A stretch of DNA of 64,000 nucleotides from Cellulomonas wangsupingiae (GTDB lineage Bacteria; Actinomycetota; Actinomycetes; Actinomycetales; Cellulomonadaceae), in assembly GCF_024508275.1 (NCBI RefSeq), contig NZ_CP101989.1:62001-126000 (forward strand). The letters run 5' to 3'. Position 1 is the first letter of the stretch; every line of letters starts with the position of its first letter. A program made the translations under genes and the position numbers. Under the pieces are notes generated by a model. That model was not told the DNA's origin. It saw only the letters and a program-made list of their open reading frames with translations, and made no database searches. Of this stretch, positions 1 through 7,354 are shown one piece after another.

Positions 1-351
1 GAGCACGGCACGCACGGGGCGCGGTACGCGATCGACGCGTACGAGCTGACGTACGCCGAGCTGTACCGCCTCGCGTGCGAGGCCGTCGGCCGCGACCCGC
101 AGGACGTCGTGGTCGTCCCCCTCGACGTGATGCTCCCGCACGCCGAGCGGGCGGACGCCGCGGCCGCGGCCGCCGGGGTCGAGCACGGCATCCACGTCGT
201 CGACGGCTTCCGCTTCCAGGACCGCCGGGCCGTCAGCGACCCCGAGGCGACCGCCGCCGTCCTCGGGATCGAGCCGGACGACGTGGTCGAGGCCGTGCGC
301 GAGACGTTCCGGTGGTGCGTCGAGCACCCGCAGCCCGCTCCCGTCGGCTGA
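1..351 (+). CDS. NAD-dependent epimerase/dehydratase-like protein, C-terminal fragment
   Basis: This is the last 116 codons of a gene whose start lies before the window; the frame is open from base 1 to a TGA at 349-351. The visible tail reads like the end of an atypical short-chain dehydrogenase (sugar epimerase/isoflavone-reductase type). It has a segment resembling a substrate domain (YAIDAYELTYAELYRLA) and ends in an amphipathic helix followed by ETFRWCVEHP, a typical ending of that family. The Rossmann GxxGxxG motif and the YxxxK catalytic pair would lie upstream and cannot be seen, so the assignment rests on the tail only. A short GC-rich gap with an inverted repeat (ggggcgcccc...ggggcgcccc, 358-388) separates it from the next gene and may be its terminator. 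Confidence 0.55.
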   Translation, partial: EHGTHGARYAIDAYELTYAELYRLACEAVGRDPQDVVVVPLDVMLPHAERADAAAAAAGVEHGIHVVDGFRFQDRRAVSDPEATAAVLGIEPDDVVEAVRETFRWCVEHPQPAPVG

Positions 352-464
352 CGGGCCGGGGCGCCCCTCCGCGGGGCGCCCCTTCCCAGGGGCGCCCGGG
401 GTCCCTAGCCTGGCGGGCGGGCCGCGACGTCGCGGCGACACCCCCCTGCCCCCGGGAGCGTGCG

Positions 465-1925
465 ATGCCGGACGATCCGCAGACCCACGTCATGCCGCCC
501 GTGCGCGGGCTCGGCCACCACGTGCTCGGCCGCCGCGGGTTCCTCGCGCTGACCGGCGCGGCCACGGCCGTCGTCGCCGGTGCCGGTGCGGCTGCCGCGC
601 ACGACGGACGGTCCTGGGGGCCGCGCCCGTCGCTGCCGCACGGCCCCGGCCGCCACCACGGCGGCGCGGCCGGCGCCGAGCGTGCCGCCGTCGCGTTCGT
701 CCGTGCCGCGACGGACGCGTACCCGGCCGTGAACACCGGGCCGCGGCTCGCGCAGAGCTACACCGACGAGCTGGGGCTGTTCTCCACGGCGTTCGTCTAC
801 GACAACGCGCTCGCCGTCTGCGCGCTGCTGGCGGACGGCCGGCGCAGCAGCGTCGAGACGGCCCGGGTCATCGGCGACGGCCTGGTGTTCGCGCAGCAGC
901 ACGACCCCGACCACGCCGACGGGCGGCTGCGGCAGGGCTACAACGTCGGCCCGTACACGTTCTACGACGGCACCCCGCAGCCCGACGGGTTCGTGCGTGC
1001 CGACGGGTACGCCAACGTCGGGTGGCAGTTCGGGTTCCTGGGCACGGCCGTGGGCGACATGGCCTGGCCGGGCATCGCGCTGCTGCAGCTGTACCGCGCG
1101 ACGCGCGACCCCGAGTACCGCGACGCCGCCGTGCGCATCGGCGAGTGGATCGTGACGACCACCTGGTCCACCGCACCCCTGGGCGGGTTCTCGTTCGGCG
1201 TCGACGGCGGCGACCAGCCGGTGCCCAACGGGTCGACGGAGCACAACGTCGACTGCGTCGCGTTCTTCACGATGCTGCGCAAGGTCACGGGCGACCGGCG
1301 CTGGACGGCCGCCGCCGAGCACGCGCTCGCGTTCGTCGACCGCATGTGGGAGCCACGCTCCGGCTGGTTCTGGACGGGCACGAACGACGGCGTCGAGATC
1401 AACCGGGACCCCGTGCCCCTGGACCCCGCGACGTGGAGCCGGCTGGCGATCCGCGAGCGTCGCTACGACGGCGCCCTGGACTGGGCGGCCACCGCGCTCG
1501 CGGTCACGGACGACGCCGCGGCACCGACGTCGCAGCTCCCCGACGGCGAGCGGGTCTCGGGTGTCACGTTCAGCACCGCGTCCCTCACGTCCACGGCCCA
1601 GTACAACGGGATCACGGTCCACCCCGACGGCGTGTGGCTCGAGGGCACCGCCCAGCTCGCGACGTCGCTGCTCGACCGTGACCGCCGCGGCGACCGGCAC
1701 CGGGCCGAGGACCTGCTGGCCCAGGTGCGGCACGCGCAGGACGTCCTCGGGGGTGGCCAGCACCTCGGGGGCGTGGCGGTCGACGGCGGCGTCGTCGCCG
1801 CGTCCAGCCTGCTCGACACCGGCTTCGGGTTCGGCTACTTCCAGGTGCAGCACGTCGGCGCGACGTCGTGGTTCCTGCTCGCGTCGACACGCTCGAACCC
1901 GATGCGCTGGGGCGGACTGGGCTGA
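465..1925 (+). CDS. Tat-exported protein, probable six-hairpin (alpha/alpha) glycosidase-like fold
   Basis: A 486-residue exported protein. The ATG at 465 follows GGGAG at a suitable distance. Residues 22-27 (GRRGFL) followed by an Ala-rich hydrophobic stretch to about residue 45 form a twin-arginine signal peptide, so it is exported folded. The mature part is rich in Trp and Tyr. It has repeating helical segments such as WPGIALLQLYRATRD and NVDCVAFFTMLRKVTGD, as in (alpha/alpha)6 six-hairpin enzymes (glucuronyl hydrolases, lyases, family 8/88-type glycosidases). I cannot name the family or the catalytic pair from inspection. It is convergent with ychJ, and only 15 bp separate the two stops. 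Gene and export signal are secure; a carbohydrate role is inferred. Confidence 0.8.
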   Translation: MPDDPQTHVMPPVRGLGHHVLGRRGFLALTGAATAVVAGAGAAAAHDGRSWGPRPSLPHGPGRHHGGAAGAERAAVAFVRAATDAYPAVNTGPRLAQSYTDELGLFSTAFVYDNALAVCALLADGRRSSVETARVIGDGLVFAQQHDPDHADGRLRQGYNVGPYTFYDGTPQPDGFVRADGYANVGWQFGFLGTAVGDMAWPGIALLQLYRATRDPEYRDAAVRIGEWIVTTTWSTAPLGGFSFGVDGGDQPVPNGSTEHNVDCVAFFTMLRKVTGDRRWTAAAEHALAFVDRMWEPRSGWFWTGTNDGVEINRDPVPLDPATWSRLAIRERRYDGALDWAATALAVTDDAAAPTSQLPDGERVSGVTFSTASLTSTAQYNGITVHPDGVWLEGTAQLATSLLDRDRRGDRHRAEDLLAQVRHAQDVLGGGQHLGGVAVDGGVVAASSLLDTGFGFGYFQVQHVGATSWFLLASTRSNPMRWGGLG

Positions 1926-1940
1926 CGGGCCGGGGCGGTG

Positions 1941-2324
1941 TCAGCGGGGGGTCGTGTCCCCGTCGACGTACTGCCAGCCCTCCGGCCCGCGCACGAACCG
2001 GTTGACCTCGCGCACGGACCCGCGCCCGTCGGGCCCGCGCCAGAACGCCTCGAACTCCACGGTGCCCGCGGTGTCGAACGCGCCGCCGCCGGACGTCGCG
2101 AGCACGTCGAGGCGGTACCAGCGCACGTCCTCGTCCAGCGCGAGGTCCGCCGGCCGGGTGGACGGGTGCCAGGAGCGCAGCAGGTGCGCGGCGTCGCCGA
2201 CGGCGAACGCGCTGAAGCGCGAGCGCATGAGCTGCTCGGCGGTGCCGGCGGTGCGCGCGCCGGAGTGCAGCGGCTCGCAGCACTCGTCGAACGGCAGGCC
2301 GCTGCCGCAGGGGCATCTGGTCAC
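1941..2324 (-). CDS. YchJ-family SEC-C metal-binding protein
   Basis: A 127-residue protein of the YchJ/UPF0225 type. It starts with a SEC-C zinc-binding motif, CPCGSGLPFDECCEPLHSG (residues 4-22), the same motif found at the SecA C-terminus. The rest has the short NTF2-like fold typical of this family, with the conserved MRSRFSAFAVGD and a Trp-rich stretch (DVRWYRLDVLATSGGG). The length agrees with actinobacterial members. The cellular function of the family is not established. It lies 16 bp downstream of the beta-propeller gene on the same strand, so the two may be co-transcribed. Confidence 0.9.
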   Translation of the reverse strand: MTRCPCGSGLPFDECCEPLHSGARTAGTAEQLMRSRFSAFAVGDAAHLLRSWHPSTRPADLALDEDVRWYRLDVLATSGGGAFDTAGTVEFEAFWRGPDGRGSVREVNRFVRGPEGWQYVDGDTTPR

Positions 2325-2340
2325 GGCAGCAGTATCCCGG

Positions 2341-3792
2341 TCACCGCAGCACGACCGTGCCGGCGGGGTTCCGCGCCGCCAGGACGCCGTCGATCGTGCC
2401 GACGCTCGTCACGTCGGGCAGGTCGGCCTCCCACCGCACGGTGCCGGCGCCGGGGTCGACCGCGACGAGCTCGGCGCGCGACGCCGGGGCGTCCAGGCCG
2501 TCGACGAGGAGCAGCACGCCGTCGGTCGCCAGACCTGCGACCGCCGCGTCCGGGCTGAACAGCTCCGGTGCGGTCACCTCCCACAGGATCTCGCCGGTGC
2601 GGGCGTCGAGCGTCGACACGCGGTACCCGTCGTGCGCGTGCACGCGGCCACCCAGGACCAGCGCCTCCTGGGTGCCCGTGACGTCGCGCGCGCGCCACCG
2701 CATCTCGCCCGTCGCGGCGTCCCAGGCGCGCAGGCCGCCGGACAGCGTGAGCGCCAGGTCCGGGACGCTGCCGTCGTCGACCGTCACCGGGATGGGGCCA
2801 CCGTCCAGGCGCACGTCACGCTCGGGCCCCATCAGCCGGGTGTAGCCCTCGCTCGCCACGACCAGCGCGGACCCGTCCGGTCGGGCGCCCAGGACGGTCG
2901 CGAGGGTGCCGGCCGACCCGGTGGCCGTCCCGTCGGACGCGTCGAGCAGCACGGCACCCGCCCCCAGGACGGCGACGGCCTCGTCGCCCACCGGGACCAC
3001 GCGCACCTCGGCGCCCCACCGCAGCCAGCCACCGCCGAACCCGGTCTCGGCGTGCACCCGCCACCGTTCCGCGCCGGTCGCGGGGTCGAGCGCCCACGCC
3101 GTCGTGCCGTCGTCCAGCGGCGCCGCCAGCACCACCTGGTCCCCGACCACCTCCAGCGCGGCCGCGACGGCACCGCCCTCGTCCGCCCCGTGCCGTTCCC
3201 GGACCTCGCCGTCCCCCAGGTCCACGACGACGACCGTCGCCGACGTCGCCGGTGCGCTCCTCGTCGTCGACGCGCCCGCGCCCTGCCCGTCCGGCGTGCT
3301 CACCGACGTCGCGTCGTGCGCCAGGCACACGAGGCGGCCCGGCAGGCCCGGACCGTCGGCGCACTGCAGGCCGTACCGCGTGGTGTCCTCGGCCAGCGGC
3401 ACGGTCGGGGCGCCCAGCACCGGCACCGTCCACCGTTCCGCGCCCGTGGCCACGTCGCGCGCCGTGAGCGTCATCGCGCCGTCCGCCGCGATCCGCTCCT
3501 CGACGAGGTCGCGTCCGACGACCACGACGTCCACCGTGTCGTCGTCGACCTGCCACGCGACGCGCGGCGGGTCCGGCTGCGGCGCGAGCACGCCGGGCAG
3601 CCGCCCCACGGCGGTGACGCGGGCGCGCTCGCGCGCGTCGGCCACGACCTGCGCCGCGACGAGCACCAGTGCGACCGCGACCAGCACCGCGATCCACCAC
3701 CGTCGACGGACCGAGGGAGCGGGGTCCTGCGGGGTGGGCGCGTCGGCGTCGTCGTCGAGCACGACCAGCACCGGGTCACCCACGACACGCAC
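2341..3792 (-). CDS. membrane-anchored PQQ-like beta-propeller protein
   Basis: A 483-residue protein with a short acidic cytoplasmic N-terminus, one membrane segment (about residues 30-48, WWIAVLVAVALVLVAAQVV) and an external domain of repeated propeller blades. At least five copies of the blade motif are visible: DVATGAERW, DPATGAERW, DAATGEMRW, DARTGEILW and DPGAGTVRW. This pattern is known from PQQ-binding-like and BamB-like repeats; no quinone-enzyme catalytic residues can be recognised, so a scaffold or sensor role is more likely than a dehydrogenase. The GTG at 3792 gives the longest reading. A -10-like TAGCGT (3796-3791) lies just ahead of an in-frame GTG at 3783, so a leaderless start there is possible. 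It sits in a row of minus-strand genes that includes another anchored protein. Confidence 0.85.
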   Translation of the reverse strand: MRVVGDPVLVVLDDDADAPTPQDPAPSVRRRWWIAVLVAVALVLVAAQVVADARERARVTAVGRLPGVLAPQPDPPRVAWQVDDDTVDVVVVGRDLVEERIAADGAMTLTARDVATGAERWTVPVLGAPTVPLAEDTTRYGLQCADGPGLPGRLVCLAHDATSVSTPDGQGAGASTTRSAPATSATVVVVDLGDGEVRERHGADEGGAVAAALEVVGDQVVLAAPLDDGTTAWALDPATGAERWRVHAETGFGGGWLRWGAEVRVVPVGDEAVAVLGAGAVLLDASDGTATGSAGTLATVLGARPDGSALVVASEGYTRLMGPERDVRLDGGPIPVTVDDGSVPDLALTLSGGLRAWDAATGEMRWRARDVTGTQEALVLGGRVHAHDGYRVSTLDARTGEILWEVTAPELFSPDAAVAGLATDGVLLLVDGLDAPASRAELVAVDPGAGTVRWEADLPDVTSVGTIDGVLAARNPAGTVVLR

Positions 3793-3828
3793 GCTACCGA
3801 CCGGCGGCGTGCGCGGCGCGGGCGGGCG

Positions 3829-4197
3829 TCAGCCCAGGACCGTCGACCGTGCCTCGGTCGGTGCCAGGTCGGCCACCACCAGCATGTTCATGACGGACCG
3901 GACCAGGTCCGCGTCGGTCCGGGCGTCCGAGGTCACCGTTCCCGACGCGTGGCTGACGTGCAGGCGTCCGTCGAGCAGCATGGCCGAGCCGGTGAGCGGG
4001 TCGGCGGACCACACGGCGACGGCGAGGACCAGCAGCACGACGACGGCGACGGCGATGCGCCGCCGGTACGGCCGGGGGGAGGCGGACGGCCCCGGCGACG
4101 TGCTCGACGCCGGTCCCGACGACGGCGCCCCGCCGCTGCCGCCGGGCTCGTCGTCGTCGATCAGCTCGACGGTGCGCAGAGGACCACGGGGCGCCAT
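3829..4197 (-). CDS. single-pass membrane protein, unknown function
   Basis: A 122-residue protein. Residues 1-45 are polar, acidic and Ser/Pro/Gly-rich, ending with the positive cluster RPYRRR. One membrane helix follows (about residues 48-64, IAVAVVVLLVLAVAVW), then a small external domain of about 55 residues (LTGSAMLLDGRLHVSHASG). This is an N-in/C-out topology. I do not recognise a family. It is 36 bp upstream of the beta-propeller gene on the same strand, and the two share the same architecture of acidic tail, Arg cluster and one helix, so they may act together at the membrane. It is separated from the wall-protein gene upstream by strong tandem terminators. Confidence 0.75.
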   Translation of the reverse strand: MAPRGPLRTVELIDDDEPGGSGGAPSSGPASSTSPGPSASPRPYRRRIAVAVVVLLVLAVAVWSADPLTGSAMLLDGRLHVSHASGTVTSDARTDADLVRSVMNMLVVADLAPTEARSTVLG

Positions 4198-4280
4198 CGC
4201 CGCAGGCTAGCGGCCCACGTGGCGTGCCGGGAGGGGTCGTCCCACGGCCCGGGTCCCGCCCTCACCGGACCCGGGCGCAC

Positions 4281-4345
4281 GTCACCCCCCGGCCGGGGGG
4301 GAGGCCGGGGGGTGACGGGTCACGGGGTGTCGACGACACCCCGTG
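4281..4345 (-). terminator. tandem intrinsic-type hairpins downstream of the LAXTG protein gene
   Basis: Two perfect hairpins follow one another. The first has a 14-bp stem (GTCACCCCCCGGCC at 4281-4294 with its complement at 4303-4316) and an 8-nt loop. The second has an 11-bp stem (CACGGGGTGTC at 4321-4331 with 4335-4345) and a GAC loop. They lie in the gap between the wall-protein stop at 4369 and the next minus-strand gene. No U-tract is seen, as is usual in high-GC actinobacteria. Confidence 0.75.
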
Positions 4346-4368
4346 GGGCGGGCGCCGGGGCGCCCGGG

Positions 4369-5490
4369 TCAGCTCGCCGCGTGCCGCCGGCGGCGGACGA
4401 GCAGGAGAGCGGCACCACCGGCGATCGCGGCGATCGCGGCCAGGAGCCCGACGGCCGCCTGCGTGCCGGTCGCGGCGAGGGTGTCGTCGTCCTCGACGGC
4501 CGAGAGCACCTCCGAGCGCTCGGTGGCCGTCGGCGTCGGCGCGGGGGTGGGCGTGGCGCTGGGCGTGGGCGTCTCGGCGGGTGCGGGCAGCACCTCGCTC
4601 GTCTCCGACGGCGACGGCGACGGGACCGGCGTCTCGACCGGTGCCGGCAGCACGTCACTCGTCTCCGACGGCGACGGCGACGGCGTCGGTGTCGGCGACG
4701 GGGCGGGCGTCTCGACCGGTGCCGGCAGCACGTCGCTGGTCTCCGACGGCGACGGCGACGGAGCGGGCGTCGGGATGGCCGACGGGCTCGGGGAGGCCGA
4801 GGGCGTCGGCGTCGGCGTCACCGGCGGCGTCGTGACCGGCGGCGGGACGACCTCGCCCGCGTCGCAGAGCGCGTCGATGTCCACCAGCTTCGTCACGTCG
4901 TAGTGCCCGTAGTACGCCAGCGTGTCCGCACTGAACCCGCCGTCCGGCGGCGTGATGACGGTCGGCACGCTGGCCAGCAGGTCGAGCTTGCGGCCCGCGA
5001 CGCCGTTGCCGACCAGGTCCACCTGCAGGCCGTAGGCGCCGGGGGCGGCGCAGACGTCGGCGGTGTCCTTGGCGTCGAGCGTCAGCGGGATGACCTGCGC
5101 GTTCTTCGGCAGCCTCGGCGACGCCTCCCGGCGGGCCGACGCGTCGTCCGTGGGCCACGCCCAGACCTCGTGCAGCGCGACGCGGTGCTGCGTGCGGCTG
5201 TTGGACCAGCCCGCCGGCTTGCTGACGTCCTTCTTCTTGTAGAGGAAGTACCCCGTCGCCTTCTCACAGGTGTACGCCTCCCAGGCGATGGGGTCGCCGT
5301 GGCGCTTGCCCCCGCAGAGGTCGGCGGGGGAGGTGGTGGGCTTGCCCTTGTCGGGGCGGCCCTTGTCGGGACCGGACGAGTACCCGGGCTTGCCCGAGCC
5401 GTGCTGACCACCGCCGGCGGCGGCAGTGGTGGCGGGCAGCACGACGAGTGCTGCGACGGACATGAGGACGATGGGCAGGCGGCGGTTCAC
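4369..5490 (-). CDS. LAXTG-type cell-wall-anchored protein with Pro/Ser/Thr repeat stalk
   Basis: A 373-residue secreted protein. The GTG at 5490 is preceded by GAGGAG with about 9 bases between. Residues 1-24 are a Sec signal peptide ending ATTAAA. A globular domain follows (about 25-215) with a few Cys (DLCGGK, YTCEKATG, VCAAPG, ALCDAG) that could form disulfides. Then comes a Pro/Thr/Ser stalk (about 216-325) carrying three near-identical copies of SPSETSxVLPAPxETP. The C-terminus has LAATG (from residue 338), a hydrophobic helix and RRRRHAAS, which is a sortase sorting signal. LAXTG is the motif reported for actinobacterial class E sortases. No sortase gene lies in the window. The ligand or function of the globular domain is unknown. 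Confidence 0.88.
   Translation of the reverse strand: MNRRLPIVLMSVAALVVLPATTAAAGGGQHGSGKPGYSSGPDKGRPDKGKPTTSPADLCGGKRHGDPIAWEAYTCEKATGYFLYKKKDVSKPAGWSNSRTQHRVALHEVWAWPTDDASARREASPRLPKNAQVIPLTLDAKDTADVCAAPGAYGLQVDLVGNGVAGRKLDLLASVPTVITPPDGGFSADTLAYYGHYDVTKLVDIDALCDAGEVVPPPVTTPPVTPTPTPSASPSPSAIPTPAPSPSPSETSDVLPAPVETPAPSPTPTPSPSPSETSDVLPAPVETPVPSPSPSETSEVLPAPAETPTPSATPTPAPTPTATERSEVLSAVEDDDTLAATGTQAAVGLLAAIAAIAGGAALLLVRRRRHAAS
4580..4762 (-). repeat. three 45-bp in-frame repeats in the stalk of the LAXTG protein
   Basis: Three copies of about 45 bp begin near 4580, 4640 and 4718. Each encodes SPSPSETS(D/E)VLPAP(V/A)ETP and they differ at only a few bases. They are separated by variable Pro/Thr/Ser codons, so the stalk length could change by recombination between copies. 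Confidence 0.8.
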
Positions 5491-5678
5491 GGGGGGACTC
5501 CTCGGCCGCGGACGCTTGGACGGGTGCCCGCCGGTACGGCCACGCCGTCGGGCGTAACGGACAATAGAGGCAAACGCCTGCCGGTTGGTGAACTTCTGTC
5601 CAAGTTGTGGATGAATCATCCGTTCGGACCCGTGTGCGGTGGTTCGCGGGGCGCGGGTCGGCGGCCGCGGAGGGGAGG

Positions 5679-6287
5679 TCAGGCGGGTCGCGCGAGGGAG
5701 GCGACCGCACGTGCGAGCAGGTCGGCCGACGCGTCGGCACGTGCGTCGTCGTGGTCCGCCACCCACGTCTGGACGACGCCGTCGGTGGCCGACAGCACGA
5801 GCGCCGCGACGTGCTCGACGGGTGCGTCCCAGGTGACGCCGCCGCGGTCGGACCAGGACACGAGCTGGCGCTCGATCTCGGCGAGGTACTGGCGCCGCTC
5901 CCACTCCGCCGCGCTGACGTCCGCGTCGTCGCGCGCCGCCCGGATGAGCTCGAAGAGGGCGGCCTGGTGCCCGGGGTCGGCGCGCACGATGTCGAGCTGT
6001 GCCCTGACCGCCTGCCGGAGCGCGGTCTCGAGGTCGTCCGTGGCCGTGGCCGCGCCCCACGCGGCGGCGGCGCCGGTGAGCTCGCGGTCGATCAGGGCCC
6101 GGACGAGGGCGGCCTTGGACCCGAACACGTAGTGGAAGATCCCGTGCGTCACGCCGGCGCGGGCCGTCACTGCGCGCGTGGTCAGACCGGCGAGCCCGTG
6201 CTCGCGCAGCACGTCGAGCGCGGCGTCGAGGAGCTGTGCCCGCCGCTCGTCGGCGGAGCGGTGGGCGCCGCTGGAGGAGGGGGTCAC
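5679..6287 (-). CDS. TetR-family transcriptional repressor
   Basis: A 202-residue TetR/AcrR regulator. The N-terminal helix-turn-helix (about residues 12-56) shows the family pattern: ERRAQLLDAALDVLREHG, then TTRAVTARAGVTHGIFHYVF and the K-ALVRAL helix. The C-terminal domain is helical and variable, as expected for ligand binding. The GTG at 6287 is 6 bases after TACGAT, a good -10 hexamer, and has no Shine-Dalgarno, so the transcript may be leaderless. It is divergent from a GNAT acetyltransferase gene, and a strong palindrome in the shared promoter region suggests that it represses itself and that gene. The inducer is unknown. Confidence 0.92.
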   Translation of the reverse strand: MTPSSSGAHRSADERRAQLLDAALDVLREHGLAGLTTRAVTARAGVTHGIFHYVFGSKAALVRALIDRELTGAAAAWGAATATDDLETALRQAVRAQLDIVRADPGHQAALFELIRAARDDADVSAAEWERRQYLAEIERQLVSWSDRGGVTWDAPVEHVAALVLSATDGVVQTWVADHDDARADASADLLARAVASLARPA

Positions 6288-6306
6288 CCCGCCATCGTAG
6301 GCAGAT

Positions 6307-6338
6307 CTTGGCCAACTGACTTGGACACATGGCCAAGT
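6307..6338. promoter_or_regulatory. probable TetR operator in the divergent promoter region
   Basis: ACTTGGnCAnnTGnCCAAGT (6319-6338) is a 20-bp palindrome with 16 of 20 symmetric positions. An extra half-site, CTTGGCCA, lies at 6307-6314. The array overlaps TTGGAC (6321-6326), which with TAGCCT (6345-6350, 18-bp spacing) forms a promoter for the acetyltransferase gene. On the other strand it lies just upstream of the regulator's -10 element. The position fits mutual repression. Confidence 0.7.
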
Positions 6339-6384
6339 TCGCCCTAGCCTGCGGGTGAGCAGACCGCCGACCGCAGGAGGGCCC

Positions 6385-7032
6385 GTGATCGTCGTCGTCC
6401 CCGCCGCGCCCTCGGACCTGCACGCCGCCGCGGCGGTCCTGGCCGGGTCGTTCGCGGACGACCCGGTGACGGGCGCCGTCGTCGGTGGCGCCGCCGCCGA
6501 CCGGCTCGCGCGCACCCAGCACCTCTTCGTCGGCCTGCTGCGGCCCGCCGTGGCGGACGGGACGGTCGACGTCGCGCGGCGCTCGGGCGACCCCGACGTG
6601 CTCGGCGTCGCCATCTGGGAGGCCCCGGGCGCGGTCACCAGCATTCCGCGGCTCGCGCGTCAGCTCCCGTCGTTCCTGCGGGCCTGCGGCGCGGGCGGCC
6701 TGGTCCGAGCGGCGACGACCAAGCACGCGATCGACCGGCACCGCCCGCGCCGGCCGCACTGGTACCTGCAGGAGATCGGCGTCGTGGCCGAGGCCCGCGG
6801 CATGGGGGTCGGCGGCACGCTGCTCGACGCCCGGCTCGCCGTGGTCGACGCGCAGGACGCACCCGCCTACCTCGAGTCGTCGACCGAGCGGAACCGGCGC
6901 CTGTACCGGCGCCACGGTTTCGTCGACGTGGCCCCCGTGCGCGGCGTCACGGCCGCGCCCATGGCGATGTGGCGGCCGCCCGTCACCGAGCGCTCCGCCC
7001 CCACCGTCGCCACCCCCGACCCGACGGCCTGA
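6385..7032 (+). CDS. GNAT-family N-acetyltransferase
   Basis: A 215-residue protein of the Gcn5-related acetyltransferase fold. The acetyl-CoA-binding motif A is visible at about residues 131-150: LQEIGVVAEARGMGVGGTLL, the (R/Q)xxGx(G/A) loop in the form ARGMGVG. The C-terminal motif B segment YLESSTERNRRLYRRHGFV is typical of the family. I chose the GTG at 6385 because AGGAGG lies directly upstream; an in-frame GTG at 6355 would be too close to the predicted -10. The substrate is unknown. Its divergent TetR neighbour and the shared operator suggest it is induced by a small molecule that it may modify. Confidence 0.88.
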   Translation: MIVVVPAAPSDLHAAAAVLAGSFADDPVTGAVVGGAAADRLARTQHLFVGLLRPAVADGTVDVARRSGDPDVLGVAIWEAPGAVTSIPRLARQLPSFLRACGAGGLVRAATTKHAIDRHRPRRPHWYLQEIGVVAEARGMGVGGTLLDARLAVVDAQDAPAYLESSTERNRRLYRRHGFVDVAPVRGVTAAPMAMWRPPVTERSAPTVATPDPTA

Positions 7033-7120
7033 CGCCCGGCCGTCCCGCGGGAAAACCCCTTGGCGGGCCACGGCGCGCGTCGTAGCGTCGGGGGTACACG
7101 GAAGGGAGGTGGTCCGAGAC

Positions 7121-7159
7121 ATGAAGTCTTTCCGGACGCGTGAGGTGGCTGCCCGCTAG
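7121..7159 (+). CDS. 12-codon leader ORF upstream of map (MKSFRTREVAAR)
   Basis: A very strong ribosome-binding sequence (GGGAGGTGGTCC, 7104-7115) precedes an ATG at 7121 at near-ideal distance. The ORF runs for 12 codons to TAG at 7157-7159. The peptide is basic (MKSFRTREVAAR). The gene-free stretch 7033-7354 otherwise contains only this ORF and several hairpins before the map start at 7355. The best ribosome-binding site of the region is thus spent on a tiny peptide, while map itself has a weak one. That suggests a leader-peptide or translation-coupled control element. Its function is inferred only from position. Confidence 0.6.
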   Translation: MKSFRTREVAAR

Positions 7160-7281
7160 CCGCCCGAGTCATCGGACGGACTGCTCGATCCGCTCCTGCT
7201 CCGCCGGCACCGGCCGGCCGGGTGGCCGGCGAGTCCACGGCAGTCACCGCAGCCCGTGGGAGCCGCGACCTCGTCCTTCGC

Positions 7282-7325
7282 GGCAGGGCCCCGTCAGGGG
7301 TCCGGCCCACGGGCTGTTCCCTGCC
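7282..7325 (+). promoter_or_regulatory. three-way-junction leader structure before map
   Basis: GGCAGGG (7282-7288) pairs with CCCTGCC (7319-7325). It encloses two small hairpins, CCCC-GTCA-GGGG (7289-7300) and GGCCC-AC-GGGCT (7304-7315, with one offset base). It lies 30 bases ahead of the map start codon and downstream of the 12-codon ORF. Whether it is an attenuator, a terminator or a ligand-binding RNA cannot be decided from one sequence. Confidence 0.45.
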
Positions 7326-7354
7326 CGCACCGCGGCAGGTGAGAGGCTGGGACC

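Noticed and set aside
5491-5640. N-terminal extension of the LAXTG protein from an upstream ATG
   Set aside because: The reading would put about 47 basic residues in front of a normal signal peptide, while GTG 5490 has GAGGAG at the right distance.
1561-6132. Very long open frame on the plus strand across five minus-strand genes
   Set aside because: High GC removes stop codons from non-coding frames. The product is Arg/Pro/Ala-rich and has no domain, whereas the minus-strand frames encode recognisable proteins with ribosome sites. The same holds for 34329-37958 and 36614-40705.
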